From the NCBI GenBank assembly GCA_964035775.1, contig OZ038316.1, positions 23,067,859 through 23,131,858 on the forward strand: a stretch of 64,000 bases of DNA, given 5' to 3'. Shown here piece by piece: positions 11,701-22,221 of the stretch (position 1 is its first letter; each line of letters opens with the position of its first letter). Position numbers and translations under genes: made by a program. The notes under the pieces are model-generated. The model was not told the origin of the DNA and ran no database searches. It saw only the letters and a program-made list of their open reading frames with translations. This DNA comes from Osedax frankpressi. Taxonomy: Eukaryota > Annelida > Polychaeta > Sabellida > Siboglinidae.

Positions 11701-13421
11701 AAGTATAGTACAAGTAATGCATGCAGTAAAGTATAGTACGAGTAATGCATGTAGTAAAGTATAGTACGAGTAATGCATGTAGTAAAGTATAGTAAAAGTA
11801 ATGCATGTAGTAAAGTATAGTATGAGTAATGTATGTAGTACAGTATAGTACGAGTAATGCATGTAGTAAAGTATAGTACAAGTAATGCATGTAGTAAAGT
11901 ATAGTACAAGTAATGCATGTAGTAAAGTATAGTACAAGTAATGCATGTAGTAAAGTATAGTACGAGTAATGCATGTAGTAAAGTATAGTATGAGTAATGC
12001 ATGTAGTAAAGTATAGTACAAGTAATGCATGTAGTAAAGTAAAGTACGAGTAATGCATGTAGTAAAGTATAGTACAAGTAATGCATGTAGTAAAGTATAG
12101 TACAAGTAATGCATGTAGTAAAGTATAGTACGAGTAATGCATGTAGTAAAGTATAGTACGAGTAATGCATGTAGTAAAGTATAGTACAAGTAATGCATGT
12201 AGTAAAGTAAAGTACGAGTAATGCATGTAGTAAAGTATAGTACAAGTAATGCATGTAGTAAAGTATAGTACAAGTAATGCATGTAGTAAAGTATAGTACG
12301 AGTAATGCATGTAGTAAAGTATAGTACAAGTAATGCATGTAGTAAAGTATAGTATGAGTAATGTATGTAGTAAAGTATAGTACGAGTAATGCATGTAGTA
12401 AAGTATAGTACAAGTAATGCATGTAGTAAAGTATAGTACAAGTAATGCATGTAGTAAAGTATAGTACAAGTAATGCATGTAGTAAAGTATAGTACGAGTA
12501 ATGCATGTAGTAAAGTATAGTACAAGTAATGCATGTAGTAAAGTATAGTATGAGTAATGTATGTAGTAAAGTATAGTACGAGTAATGCATGTAGTAAAGT
12601 ATAGTACGAGTAATGCATGTAGTAAAGTATAGTAAAGTAATGCATGTAGTAAAGTATAGTACAAGTAATGCATGTAGTAAAGTAAAGTACGAGTAATGCA
12701 TGTAGTAAAGTATAGTACGAGTAATGCATGTAGTAAAGTATAGTACGAGTAATGCATGTAGTAAAGTATAGTACAAGTAATGCATGTAGTAAAGTATAGT
12801 ACAAGTAAAGCATGTAGTAAAGTATAGTACGAGTAATGCATGTAGTAAAGTATAGTACAAGTAATGCATGCAGTAAAGTATAGTACGAGTAATGCATGTA
12901 GTAAAGTATAGTACGAGTAATGCATGTAGTAAAGTATAGTACAAGTAATGCATGTAGTAAAGTATAGTACAAGTAAAGCATGTAGTAAAGTATAGTACGA
13001 GTAATGCATGTAGTAAAGTATAGTACAAGTAATGCATGCAGTAAAGTATAGTACGAGTAATGCATGTAGTAAAGTATAGTACGAGTAATGCATGTAGTAA
13101 AGTATAGTACAAGTAATGCATGTAGTAAAGTATAGTACAAGTAAAGCATGTAGTAAAGTATAGTACGAGTAATGCATGTAGTAAAGTATAGTACAAGTAA
13201 TGCATGCAGTAAAGTATAGTACGAGTAATGCATGTAGTAAAGTATAGTACGAGTAATGCATGTAGTAAAGTATAGTACAAGTAATGCATGTAGTAAAGTA
13301 TAGTACAAGTAATGCATGTAGTAAAGTAAAGTACGAGTAATGCATGTAGTAAAGTATAGTACGAGTAATGCATGTAGTAAAGTATAGTACAAGTAATGCA
13401 TGTAGTAATGCATGTAAAGTA
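8783..13421. repeat. Large minisatellite, 28-bp unit with a 23-bp short form
   Basis: About 170 tandem units with core GTAATGCATGTAGTAAAG and a ten-base tail ending CAA or CGA. The short 23-bp form lacks five bases between two AGTA repeats. The unit contains the palindrome ATGCAT. Sub-variants are CGAG for CAAG, AAAGTAAAG for AAAGTATAG, a TATGAG form followed by GTATG, and a CCACG form. Short units occur mainly at 8990-10330 and hardly at all further right, where CGAG units dominate. The minus strand is stop-free in all three frames because the unit has no stop there and its length is not a multiple of three. The resulting long frames (up to about 1500 codons) are artefacts of periodicity, not genes. 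Confidence 0.95.
12717..13308. repeat. 168-bp higher-order repeat inside the 28-bp array
   Basis: Marker variants recur at exact 168-base steps, which is six units. GTAAAGCATG occurs at 12805, 12973 and 13141, and GCATGCAG at 12866, 13034 and 13202. This shows recent amplification of a six-unit block. The block edges are approximate. Confidence 0.85.
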
Positions 13422-13568
13422 CATATTCCTATACTGTAGAATATAAAGATTAATCAGATATTAATTAGAAGCAATGAAGTAAATGTAATACGTAATAAGT
13501 GCTACATATATATTCATTAATATATATAATTATAATTGTTTATATCCATATTCAATAATGATTACTCA

Positions 13569-14612
13569 TTATTGTTTACATTGATATACACTATTGTTTA
13601 CATTGATATACATTATTGTTTACATTGATATACACTATTGTTTACATTGATATACATTATTGTTTACATTGATATACATTATTGTTTACATTGATATACA
13701 TTATTGTTTACATTGATATACACTATTGTTTATATTGATATACACTATTGTTTACATTGATATACATTATTGTTTACATTGATATACATTATTGTTTACA
13801 TTGATATACACTATTGTTTACATTGATATACACTATTGTTTACATTGATATACACTATTGTTTACATTAATATACACTATTGTTTACATTAATATACACT
13901 AGTGTTTACATTGATATACATTATTGTAGACATTTATATACACTACTGTTTACATTGATATACACTATTGTTTACATTGATATACATTATTGTTTACATT
14001 GATATACATTATTGTTTACATTGATATACATTATTGTTTACATTGATATACACTATTGTTTACATTGATATACACTATTGTTTATATTGATATACACTAT
14101 TGTTTACATTGATATACATTATTGTTTATATTGATATACACTATTGTTTACATTGATATACATTATTGTTTACATTGATATACACTATTGTTTACATTGA
14201 TATACACTATTGTTTATATTGATATACACTATTGTTTACATTGATATACACTATTGTTTATATTGATATACACTATTGTTTACATTGATATACACTATTG
14301 TTTACATTAATATACACTATTGTTTACATTGATATACATTATTGTAGACATTTATATACACTATTGTTTACATTGATATATACTATTGTTTACATTGATA
14401 TACACTATTGTTTACATTGATATACACTATTGTTTACATTGATATACATTATTGTTTACATTAATATACACTATTGTTTACATTGATATACATTATTGTT
14501 CATATTGATATACACTATTGTTTACATTGATATACACTATTGTTTACATTGATATACACTATTGTTTACATTGATATACATTATTGTTTATATTGATATA
14601 CACTATTGTTTA
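13569..14612. repeat. Minisatellite, 22-bp unit
   Basis: About 47 units with core TTGATATACACTATTGTT. The most frequent change is CACT/CATT; others are TATATT for TACATT and TTAATA for TTGATA. A rare unit, ATTGTAGACATTTATA, occurs at 13923 and 14341, exactly 418 bases or 19 units apart. This suggests duplication of a 19-unit block. Confidence 0.95.
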
Positions 14613-14916
14613 ATCGATTAATTAGTTTATATTGAATTTCGATTTCATAAATAATTGTATTTATATAGGATTTGGTGATATATTAAGTTTTAATATTAAT
14701 ATACTAAATATATGTTACACCATTACTATTGAGTTATAATAATATTTTAATTTGTGTTAAATAACCGCTTATACTAAATATATTTCTTAATTCTATTTCC
14801 GATTGTATATCAACAAATATATTAAATGATTAGAACGAAAATTAATATTTTAGATTTGCATTAAGGGATATATTTGAAAATAATGATTAACAGTTAGTTA
14901 GTAAATTAGCTGCATT

Positions 14917-14954
<38 letters not shown>

Positions 14955-15557
14955 CAATGTATCAACTCTTCTATCTAACTTTACTCATATCTTAAATATA
15001 TTTATATGTCTGTGAATGTTTTCAATTATGTAACATATGAGATATCTCAATTTAAGAATGTACCTCTGTACCAATAATATACAGATTATCTATAAGTATA
15101 ACGCTATATAATAAGTTATATCATAAACTAAAAAAATATGTGGTTATTACGTTTACATAATGCTTATATCTTATTATAGACTTTTTTTAACATGTATAAT
15201 AATTCAAAACATATAACTATTATTAAAGATTGGATAATATCCAAATACGTTAATGCATAACTTTTTTTAAATATAAATTAAAATATCAATATAAACGTAT
15301 ATTATAATACAAATTATAACACACACATCTACATATAATATATTTAATAAATATATTGTTTTAGAATATTATGGATAATAAAATTAATAATAAAATAACA
15401 ATAAATGTTTATTTCTTTATAAAAACAGCCGACAAATATTAATACTTTATTTTCAAAATCAAATTGCTTAGCAACGTAATTTCTATTTGTAAACAACATT
15501 ATATATTTTAATTATTTCGTTAACACAAAAAGATTGCCGCAACGTTCGCAAATAAAT
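14613..15557. other. AT-rich upstream region of the chitinase-like gene
   Basis: No gene seen. It holds a TA microsatellite at 14922-14951. A TATA-like string (ATATATTTTA) lies near 15501, about 57 bases before the start codon and so not at a typical distance unless the leader is short. Any promoter call here is tentative. Confidence 0.4.
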
Positions 15558-15615
15558 ATGTTTCCTGTTACTTTAACATTTGTGATTTTGCTTCTGAATA
15601 TTGATATTTCCAATG
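15558..15615 (+). CDS. Chitinase-like gene, exon 1: signal peptide
   Basis: It encodes MFPVTLTFVILLLNIDISN plus the first base of Ala20. The donor is G|GTTAGT, phase 1, and matches the phase-1 acceptor at 16155. A hydrophobic core followed by a small residue fits a secretory signal. Confidence 0.75.
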
Positions 15616-18600
15616 GTTAGTCGATTCATCAACAACTACATCTTACAACACGAAGTTACATTTATCATCGCCATGCAACTCCCTCAACTATACTCTACCT
15701 TTAACAAATTACTCGTCACATTTGTCCCATGTTCATATTACCACACACCTCATCTCACCTCATCTCACCTACTTCACCTGTCACTATTACATCTCATTAT
15801 ATCTACAACATCTCACCGCAACTCTCCTCGCGTACCTCCTTACTTACCTCACTTCTCACCACCTCTCCTTATCTCATATGTACATAACCTCTCACTACAA
15901 CACCGCTATACACCCTTTCCAAATAACTATGCCAACCTAACTTCGCATTACACCGCCTCGACAAACCCCACGTCAAACTCCACGCACAACCTGAACAGTG
16001 CCACACCATGCGTTACCCCGACAACCCAGATACGCACCATACATCAGCCACTACACCTCGGCCACACCCAGTCGCACATCCTATCGCACCATACGTCGCC
16101 TCCACTCACCTATACACCACACTAACCCACACTAACCCACACTAACCCACGCAGCCTACCACTACAAACGCGTATGCATGTACGACAGCAAAGCCCAGGC
16201 ACGTCGAGGCATTGGACGTTGCCTACCCGAACAACTGAACGCCGACTACTGTACGCACATGGTGTACGGTCATGCCCTCGTCGTCAACAATAGGATACAG
16301 GCGTCCAACGTCGCCGACGATACCACAATCACCAATAAGGGCATGTTGGTATCGCGAACTAATGCCAGATGAGATCGGGATGGGACGTAGCGGAACGAGA
16401 CGGAATGGGGTAATGCGAAATGAAGTGAGACGACTGGACGGGAAAGATAGAGTGAACGTACGCGAGGTGGCGCGAGATCGATTGAGATAAGATGAGATAA
16501 TAGAGAGATAATAGAGAGATAATAGAGAGATAATAGAGAGATAATAGAGAGATAATAGAGAGATAATAGAGAGATAATAGAGAGATAATAGAGAGATAAT
16601 AGAGAGAGGTGTACAATTGGATAGCTAGTTGGAGAGTATGATTGAATGCTGGAGAAAGAAATTCAGTACATGGAAATACTAGACAAAGAGAAATAAAGCT
16701 ATTGTGTGATATTTAAGACGACATTTGTCATCAGATTTAGTGAGTTAATACTATAAATCAAATAATCTGTTTATAGATTTGGTAACAATAGCATAGTTGT
16801 TTTTTATTATTAAACATGTGTTAAATATATTTCTTTTATAATACAAGTAATTATGGTATGAACTATTTAATAACCAAACCAAGGTAATAGCATTGCGTAC
16901 GCAGACGGTGGGTGCTTATTTTAACCCGATGTGTCTATTTAGATACGCAATGTCCATATAACCCCGTCATATCCCTTAACCCATAACCCTACCCCTTATT
17001 TTAGCTATTCGACAATCTGCATCGGGTAAACTAAAATGACTTACCACGGTGTCCGTTGGAGTTCCCTAACTCACCCTTATTCACGTTCCCAGGTTTGAGC
17101 GATTCAATAACCTCAAGAAGACAAACCAACACATGCTGACCATGCTGTCCGTTGGTGGTCCTGACTTCAGCGCCTCTGACGTCACCAGATTCCTTTCTAA
17201 TGTCGAATCGAGGCGTGAATTTATTCGAACATGTACGCATTATCTGAGAGAACGTAACTTCGACGGCTTGGACATCGACTTCCGTTATCCTGGTTCCAGC
17301 GATATCGTCGATCATGAGTACGATAGACATCGGTTCTCGCTATTTCTTCAGGTTAGTGGTTAGTGGAGAAAGGGTCAAAGGTTATTATATCGGTTATGAT
17401 ATACTTGAGCCAGATTGTTAGATAATTATGGTAAATGTTTAATTACTTTGTTAGTAATTTTCAGTTAGTAGTTAATTGCTGTGGATATTATCAATTGTTA
17501 TCGTATGCCTCTATTTATTATCATCGTGGACACCGGACAGTGCGAATATGTGTATAATATAATTACACATGAAAGAGGCTAGAATAGTGTTGTGAATAGT
17601 GTCTATAGGCTTCTATGCATACATTATACGTACATTATACGTACAATATACGTACAATATACGTACAATATACGTACAATATACGTACAATATACGTACA
17701 ATATACGTACAATATACGTACAATATACGTACAATATACGTACAATATACGTACAATATACGTACAATATACGTACAATATACGTACAATATACGTACAA
17801 TATACGTACAATATACGTACAATATACGTACAATATACGTACAATATACGTACAATATACGTACAATATACGTACAATATACGTACAGTATAAGTACAAA
17901 ATACTTACAGTATATGTATATTATACTTACATTATACATACGTTATACATAGAGTATAAGTAGCTTATACGCACAGTGTACTGTACGACTTACATTGTAC
18001 GTCGTTACTCCCAGCAAACATATAATAATTATATAATAATTTGGTAAAATACTTTTATTGTAACAATTATTTTTAAAAAATATCATAAACAAATTTTATC
18101 AATAAAACACATAATATTACCTGGATTATTTGCTGTACATACAAAGTACGTAGTGCAATGATATGCATATTTTACGAGTCATTAATTGTAACTATAATTA
18201 GTAATTATAATTTTATTATTTAATTAGTAACTATAATTTTAATTATATTTGTATATATAATTGTAACTATAATTGTAACTATAATAGTAACTATAATAGT
18301 AACTCTAATAGTAACTCTAGTAGTATATCTACTAGTAACTCTAATAGTAACTATAATAGTATTTCTACTAGTAAATCTAATAATAATTCTAATAGTGACT
18401 CTAATGAAGTAAATAATTTTCATTAATATAAAGTATTTGATTATACCCGATTGTTTTTATATATTTTATATATTATGATCTGGATGTAAGATTATTACAA
18501 TAATCCTTGACCTCGTTACAGGAATTGCACAATCGTTTACGCCACGAAAAACAAGATACCGGAATGAACAAACTTATCCTCTCCGTATCGGTGTCGGGTC

Positions 18601-21600
18601 TCCGGAAGATAATGGAAACGGCCTACGACTATAAAGCAGTCGCTAGGTCAGATATGACTAAGATTTAGACTAACGATTTTCTAAAAGTCTATACATAGAT
18701 TGACTCTATAGAGTAAAGCTGATAGATTATGAATTATATATTTAATTATATGCTTAACTTTTTTGTTAGTATATTCGTTATATAACATTATTGTTGATAT
18801 TTATTAACAATGTCCGCAAATTAAATGAAACTATTAAGAATACTGTATGCACAATATGATATTATCTACTCCTTGAAAATAAACGTTATAATATAAAAAT
18901 GTATTCATATTATAAAAAACTAATGATAACATAAACTAATGATAACATTGATATAAATATAATATTCTAGATAGCGTAAATAATTAATCATGTTCAAGGT
19001 TCATTGTTTGTTTAGGTAGAGATTTGATTATACCTTAAATTAAATGGTTTCACATTAATATTAACGAGTTTCTCACATAATGCACATATAGATAATGCCA
19101 TTACTAATGCCATATTTATAATGATGACTAGATTAAAGTTTTTTTTAAATAAACTCAAAAATATAGGTCATGCAATTATTAGAAATATTTACAGTTTTTG
19201 AGTTACAGTTGTTTTAAGTTGTAAGCATTACTTTAAGAATTCAGTTAATATTATGTTAGGCAACTAATTGTACAACTAATTTCATATAGTTACGTAACGA
19301 TATTATACTCTAAGAGCAACGCATATACGCCCTTTTTATATCAATAGTTCGGTGGACTTCATCAATATCAAAACATTCGACTTTCACACGGCTGCCGATG
19401 GTAGAACCGGTCTTAATGCTCCATTGCACAGCAGACAATCGGAGTCGGAGGCTCAGCAACAAAGGAATGTCGTTAGTAGATGTTCATTTAGTTTGATTAG
19501 TAGTATTTCGTGAAATATTGTCTGTCGCTTGTAGGTTGAATGTTCAGTTGATAACTAAAGCTGTTAATGTTTAACTAGTTTAGTTGTTTCTTTATATATA
19601 TTAATATCAGTTGCCAATAGTTGAAGGAGTTGATTGGACTGAGTAAAGATATTATACATAGACACGTTCAATATTTAATTACAGGAGTTCAGCTATATAA
19701 TTAGGGCATATCTACATATATTTCGATACGTGTAGATACATAGAAACATAAGTAGATATTCCTCAATTCATTAATTAAGTATATTAGTACTATCGGAAGT
19801 TATTTATATTCAGAAAATATGGTAAATATGTTAATAAAAAGTTGTTCACGGCCAAGTGCAATGCAAACCATTATTGTACATAGGAATACGCTGCGTACTT
19901 GTGGCATAAAAAGGCTTCTGTTGCTAAGAGGAAGATAATAATTGGAATGCCAATGTATGGAAGAACATTTGAACTTGAGTCAGCGAAAAATCACGGAATT
20001 GATCACAAAGTCGTGGGATACGGTAAAGCCGGAAGTTATACTAAGCAAAAAGGAATGCTTTCTTACTACGAGGTTTTAATTAGTTCCCACTATAACGAAC
20101 CCTTAATCTTTGGTGTGTCGTTAACACAAACTGTGTCTAATTCTGTAATAAATAAAAACATAGCCTAAGCAAGTTATACAAAACTATGCTTTTAATATAT
20201 TATAATGTACAATTTGTATTATGTATATAAAACAACATGACTATTAATCACGCATAATGTGTAGGATATTTCTAATTCAGTTTATTTGTAAGAATAATAA
20301 TACATTTAATTTGAATATTCTCGACATAGATTTGTAAGAATTTCCTAGTAGAACACAGAGGTCAACCCGTAACCGGAGTTTGGAATAAAGATCATAAATC
20401 GCCTTTCCTTTATACAAATAAATCATGGATATCGTATGATGATAGATCAAGCTTAAAAGCAAAGGTAAATTTATAATTACATATTTTATTAATCAACACC
20501 TTAAAACTTATTATTAACTAATAATCGTTATATTTTAAATATTAATATACATCCGATAACAATATTATTTAGGTTGAGTGGTTAAGAAATAAGGGATTTG
20601 GCGGCTGGATTGCTTGGTCTATTGATCTAGATGATTTCTCCGGAAGATTTTGTGATTCAAAGCATAGAAAATTTCCACTACTAGAAATTTTAAATAAAGC
20701 TACATATTCGAAGTTAGTTAAGTTATTATAGACGAGTTTATTATCAAAATCAATATGAAATAGTACCCCATATTCAAAATCAATATGAAATAGTACCACA
20801 TATTCAAAATCAATATGAAATAGTACAATATATTCAAAATCAATATGAAATAGTACTACATATTCAAAATCAATATGAAATAGTACCACATATTCAAAAT
20901 CAATATGAAATAGTACTACATATTCAAAATCAATATGAAATAGTACCACATATTCAAAATCAATATGAAATAGTACCACATATTCAAAATCAATATGAAA
21001 TAGTACCACATATTCAAAATCAATATGAAATAGTACCACATATTCAAAATCAATATGAAATAGTACCACATATTCAGAATTTTAAATCTTAAAAGTATTT
21101 TAATATTCAATATGAACAAAAATTAATATTATTGAATGTATTAAAATTGTCCATATGTTAACAATGGGTCTATTATATTATATTGCTAAATAAATTACAC
21201 TAACATATTATTTTACTAGATACGATGGATATGGAGGTATAATTTATAACATATTACACTTTATCGCATTATTTCATTTGTTGCAATAATTTAATTTAAA
21301 TTTAAATTCAATTCGTTTAAAGTTAACATTCATAATATTTTAGATATACATTTTACAACTTTTTACTTATAGATTTCTTTGGGTCAAAACAAGAATTAAA
21401 TATTTATGAAAATACTTTGTGTAGTGGAAGGAAAGATGGAATTTTCAGAAGTGCCCATAGTTGTAGGAAATTTTATAAGTGTTATAAAGAAAAATCAACT
21501 CTCGTTAGATGCATTAATATTGACATAATTCGATTAAAATCACTCCACTAACATATAATATCAAATAATCTTTGTCAACCTGTCTATAATAATAATAACT

Positions 21601-21815
21601 CTATGTTAATAATTGGTATATTTGTATATGTTTTAAACGTTTATTATATATAAATAATTCGTACAAACTAATTAAAGTAAACTCATTTCTAATATCACGT
21701 TTAGTATATTTGCCCGGAAAAATTAATATTCGATAAGAAAAATTCGAAGTGTGAATTCGAAAATAAAATGTCAAGAAAAGAACTAAAAAAGTGTCACCAC
21801 CACGAGTCAGTGAAT
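15558..21815 (+). CDS. Chitinase-like protein (GH18 + CBM14), catalytic Glu replaced, 11 exons
   Basis: Exons by splice signals and frame: 15558-15615, 16155-16344, 17093-17351, 18522-18646, 19348-19471, 19884-20072, 20330-20464, 20573-20712, 21230-21246, 21373-21503, 21705-21815. All junctions agree in phase and give 493 residues. Residues 1-20 form a signal peptide. The GH18 barrel spans about 24-405: Cys27-Met-Tyr at strand 1, CTHMVYGHA, LTMLSVGG (98-105), the signature DGLDIDFRYP (140-149), FINIKTFDF, GMPMYGRTF (273-281) and GGWIAWSIDLDDF (370-382). In active GH18 enzymes the signature ends DxDxE; here the acid is Arg147 and the preceding Trp is Phe, so hydrolysis is unlikely. Residues 429-486 form a CBM14 with cysteine spacing 13-5-9-12-13. 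The protein is probably secreted and binds chitin without cutting it, like other catalytically silent GH18 relatives. Exon 11 either ends by reading on to TAA at 21840-21842, or joins AAT CTA TGA at 21930. Confidence 0.88.
15735..16154 (+). other. C-rich, G-poor intron 1 segment
   Basis: Most of intron 1 is strongly C-rich and almost lacks G on the plus strand (CTCATCTCACC-like text, then CACTAACCCA repeated about three times just before the acceptor). It is open in one frame for 174 codons, but this is low-complexity Thr/Ser/Pro/His text with no family match and is interrupted by the well-supported exon 2 acceptor. I read it as intron. Confidence 0.65.
16155..16344 (+). CDS. Chitinase-like gene, exon 2: start of the GH18 barrel
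   Basis: It begins after ACGCAG and ends at AT|GTTGGT, phase 2, completed by the G that opens exon 3 to give Met83. It encodes YKRVCMYDSKAQARRGIGRC and then the CTHMVYGHA strand. A second possible donor, GTATCG, lies four bases on but does not fit the phase of exon 3. Confidence 0.85.
16366..16607 (+). repeat. G-rich intron 2 segment ending in an 11-bp minisatellite
   Basis: The first part is G-rich and C-poor (GATCGGGATGGGACG-like). From about 16498 it becomes about nine copies of an 11-base unit, TAGAGAGATAA. Confidence 0.85.
17093..17351 (+). CDS. Chitinase-like gene, exon 3: GH18 signature motif
   Basis: It carries the two GH18 landmark motifs: LTMLSVGG (residues 98-105) and DGLDIDFRYP (140-149). 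The donor is CAG|GTTAGT, phase 0. The acid of DxDxE is Arg (residue 147). Confidence 0.92.
17622..17985. repeat. Minisatellite in intron 3, 11-bp unit
   Basis: About 23 near-perfect copies of ACGTACAATAT (to about 17890), then a decayed tail to about 17985. Each unit junction creates the palindrome TACGTA. Both strands are open in several frames because the unit has no stop codon; these frames are artefacts. Confidence 0.95.
18205..18415. repeat. Minisatellite in intron 3, 12-bp unit, degenerate
   Basis: Imperfect copies of TAGTAACTATAA, with CTCTAA and CTACTA variants. Confidence 0.8.
19884..20072 (+). CDS. Chitinase-like gene, exon 6: GMPMYGRTF strand
   Basis: It encodes the conserved GMPMYGRTF of GH18 (residues 273-281). 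The acceptor is ACATAG and the donor GAG|GTTTTA, both phase 0. Exons 6-11 are markedly richer in A and Lys than exons 2-5. Confidence 0.88.
20330..20712 (+). CDS. Chitinase-like gene, exons 7 and 8: end of the GH18 barrel
   Basis: Exon 7 is 20330-20464 and exon 8 is 20573-20712, separated by a 108-base intron (GTAAAT...TTTAG). Together they encode the insertion-domain end (TNKSWISYDDRSSLKAK) and the last barrel strand GGWIAWSIDLDDF with Cys387. Confidence 0.9.
20741..21080. repeat. Minisatellite in intron 8, 30-bp unit
   Basis: About 11 copies at exact 30-base spacing, containing CAATATGAAATAGTACCACA. The unit is a multiple of three, so the minus strand reads as a perfect ten-residue peptide repeat. 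I regard that as an artefact because it lies in an intron and has no family support. Confidence 0.95.
21230..21246 (+). CDS. Chitinase-like gene, exon 9: 17-nt microexon
   Basis: A TACGATGGATATGGAG between TTTTACTAG and GTATAA completes Lys407 and adds YDGYG plus the first base of Asp413. It joins the phase-2 donor of exon 8 to the phase-1 acceptor of exon 10, so the frame requires it. It forms the linker between the GH18 and CBM14 domains. Confidence 0.7.
21373..21815 (+). CDS. Chitinase-like gene, exons 10 and 11: first CBM14 module
   Basis: Exon 10 (21373-21503) and exon 11 (21705-21815) encode a peritrophin-A type chitin-binding domain. Its cysteines at residues 429, 443, 449, 459, 472 and 486 have spacing 13-5-9-12-13. 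Aromatic Phe446-Tyr447 precede the third cysteine, as is usual in this family. If exon 11 is not spliced, the frame ends at TAA 21840-21842. Confidence 0.87.
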
Positions 21816-22221
21816 GTAAAATGCTATCTTATTGTTATATAACAATCATATTATATAACTTTTTCATTTTAAAATTGTAATTTATTATATTCCTACATTA
21901 TTTTATATTAATTGAGGTGCATTTTGCAGAATCTATGATATAACTAAATATAGAAATGAGAATATCCATAAACATAATGCAAATGGTTAGTGATGGCGAT
22001 ATAGGATTAGTGTTAATTGAATATGAGTTAGTTTGAAGTGTTACACAATTAAATATGGATAATCAATACCACATATAGTCACTCTAACTCACAAAAGCTT
22101 ATTATGCATGCCATGAACTCTTAACTATGTACTTAGTGACCTCACTCTCGTTATACCTTCACCTTGAACCCGCATCTAGCCTTTGACCAGACAATCGTCC
22201 TCAACTAAGACACGCCCACAG

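Noticed and set aside
8683-13424. Very long minus-strand open frames (640 to over 1500 codons) of repeated Tyr/Leu/Thr/Cys text
   Set aside because: They arise from a 28-bp tandem unit that has no stop on the minus strand. All three frames are open at once, the text is a pure repeat, and there is no domain or splice support.
15601-16125. 174-codon Thr/Ser/Pro/His-rich open frame
   Set aside because: It is the C-rich intron 1. Exon 1 has a good donor at 15616, and exon 2 joins it in phase at 16155.
17592-17963. Overlapping open frames on both strands encoding Tyr/Ile/Val/Arg repeats
   Set aside because: They are produced by the 11-bp minisatellite in intron 3. Frames on both strands are open for the same reason.
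20569-21119. Minus-strand frame with a perfect ten-residue repeat (VLFHIDFEYV)
   Set aside because: It is the 30-bp intronic minisatellite read in frame and overlaps exon 8 of the chitinase-like gene on the other strand.
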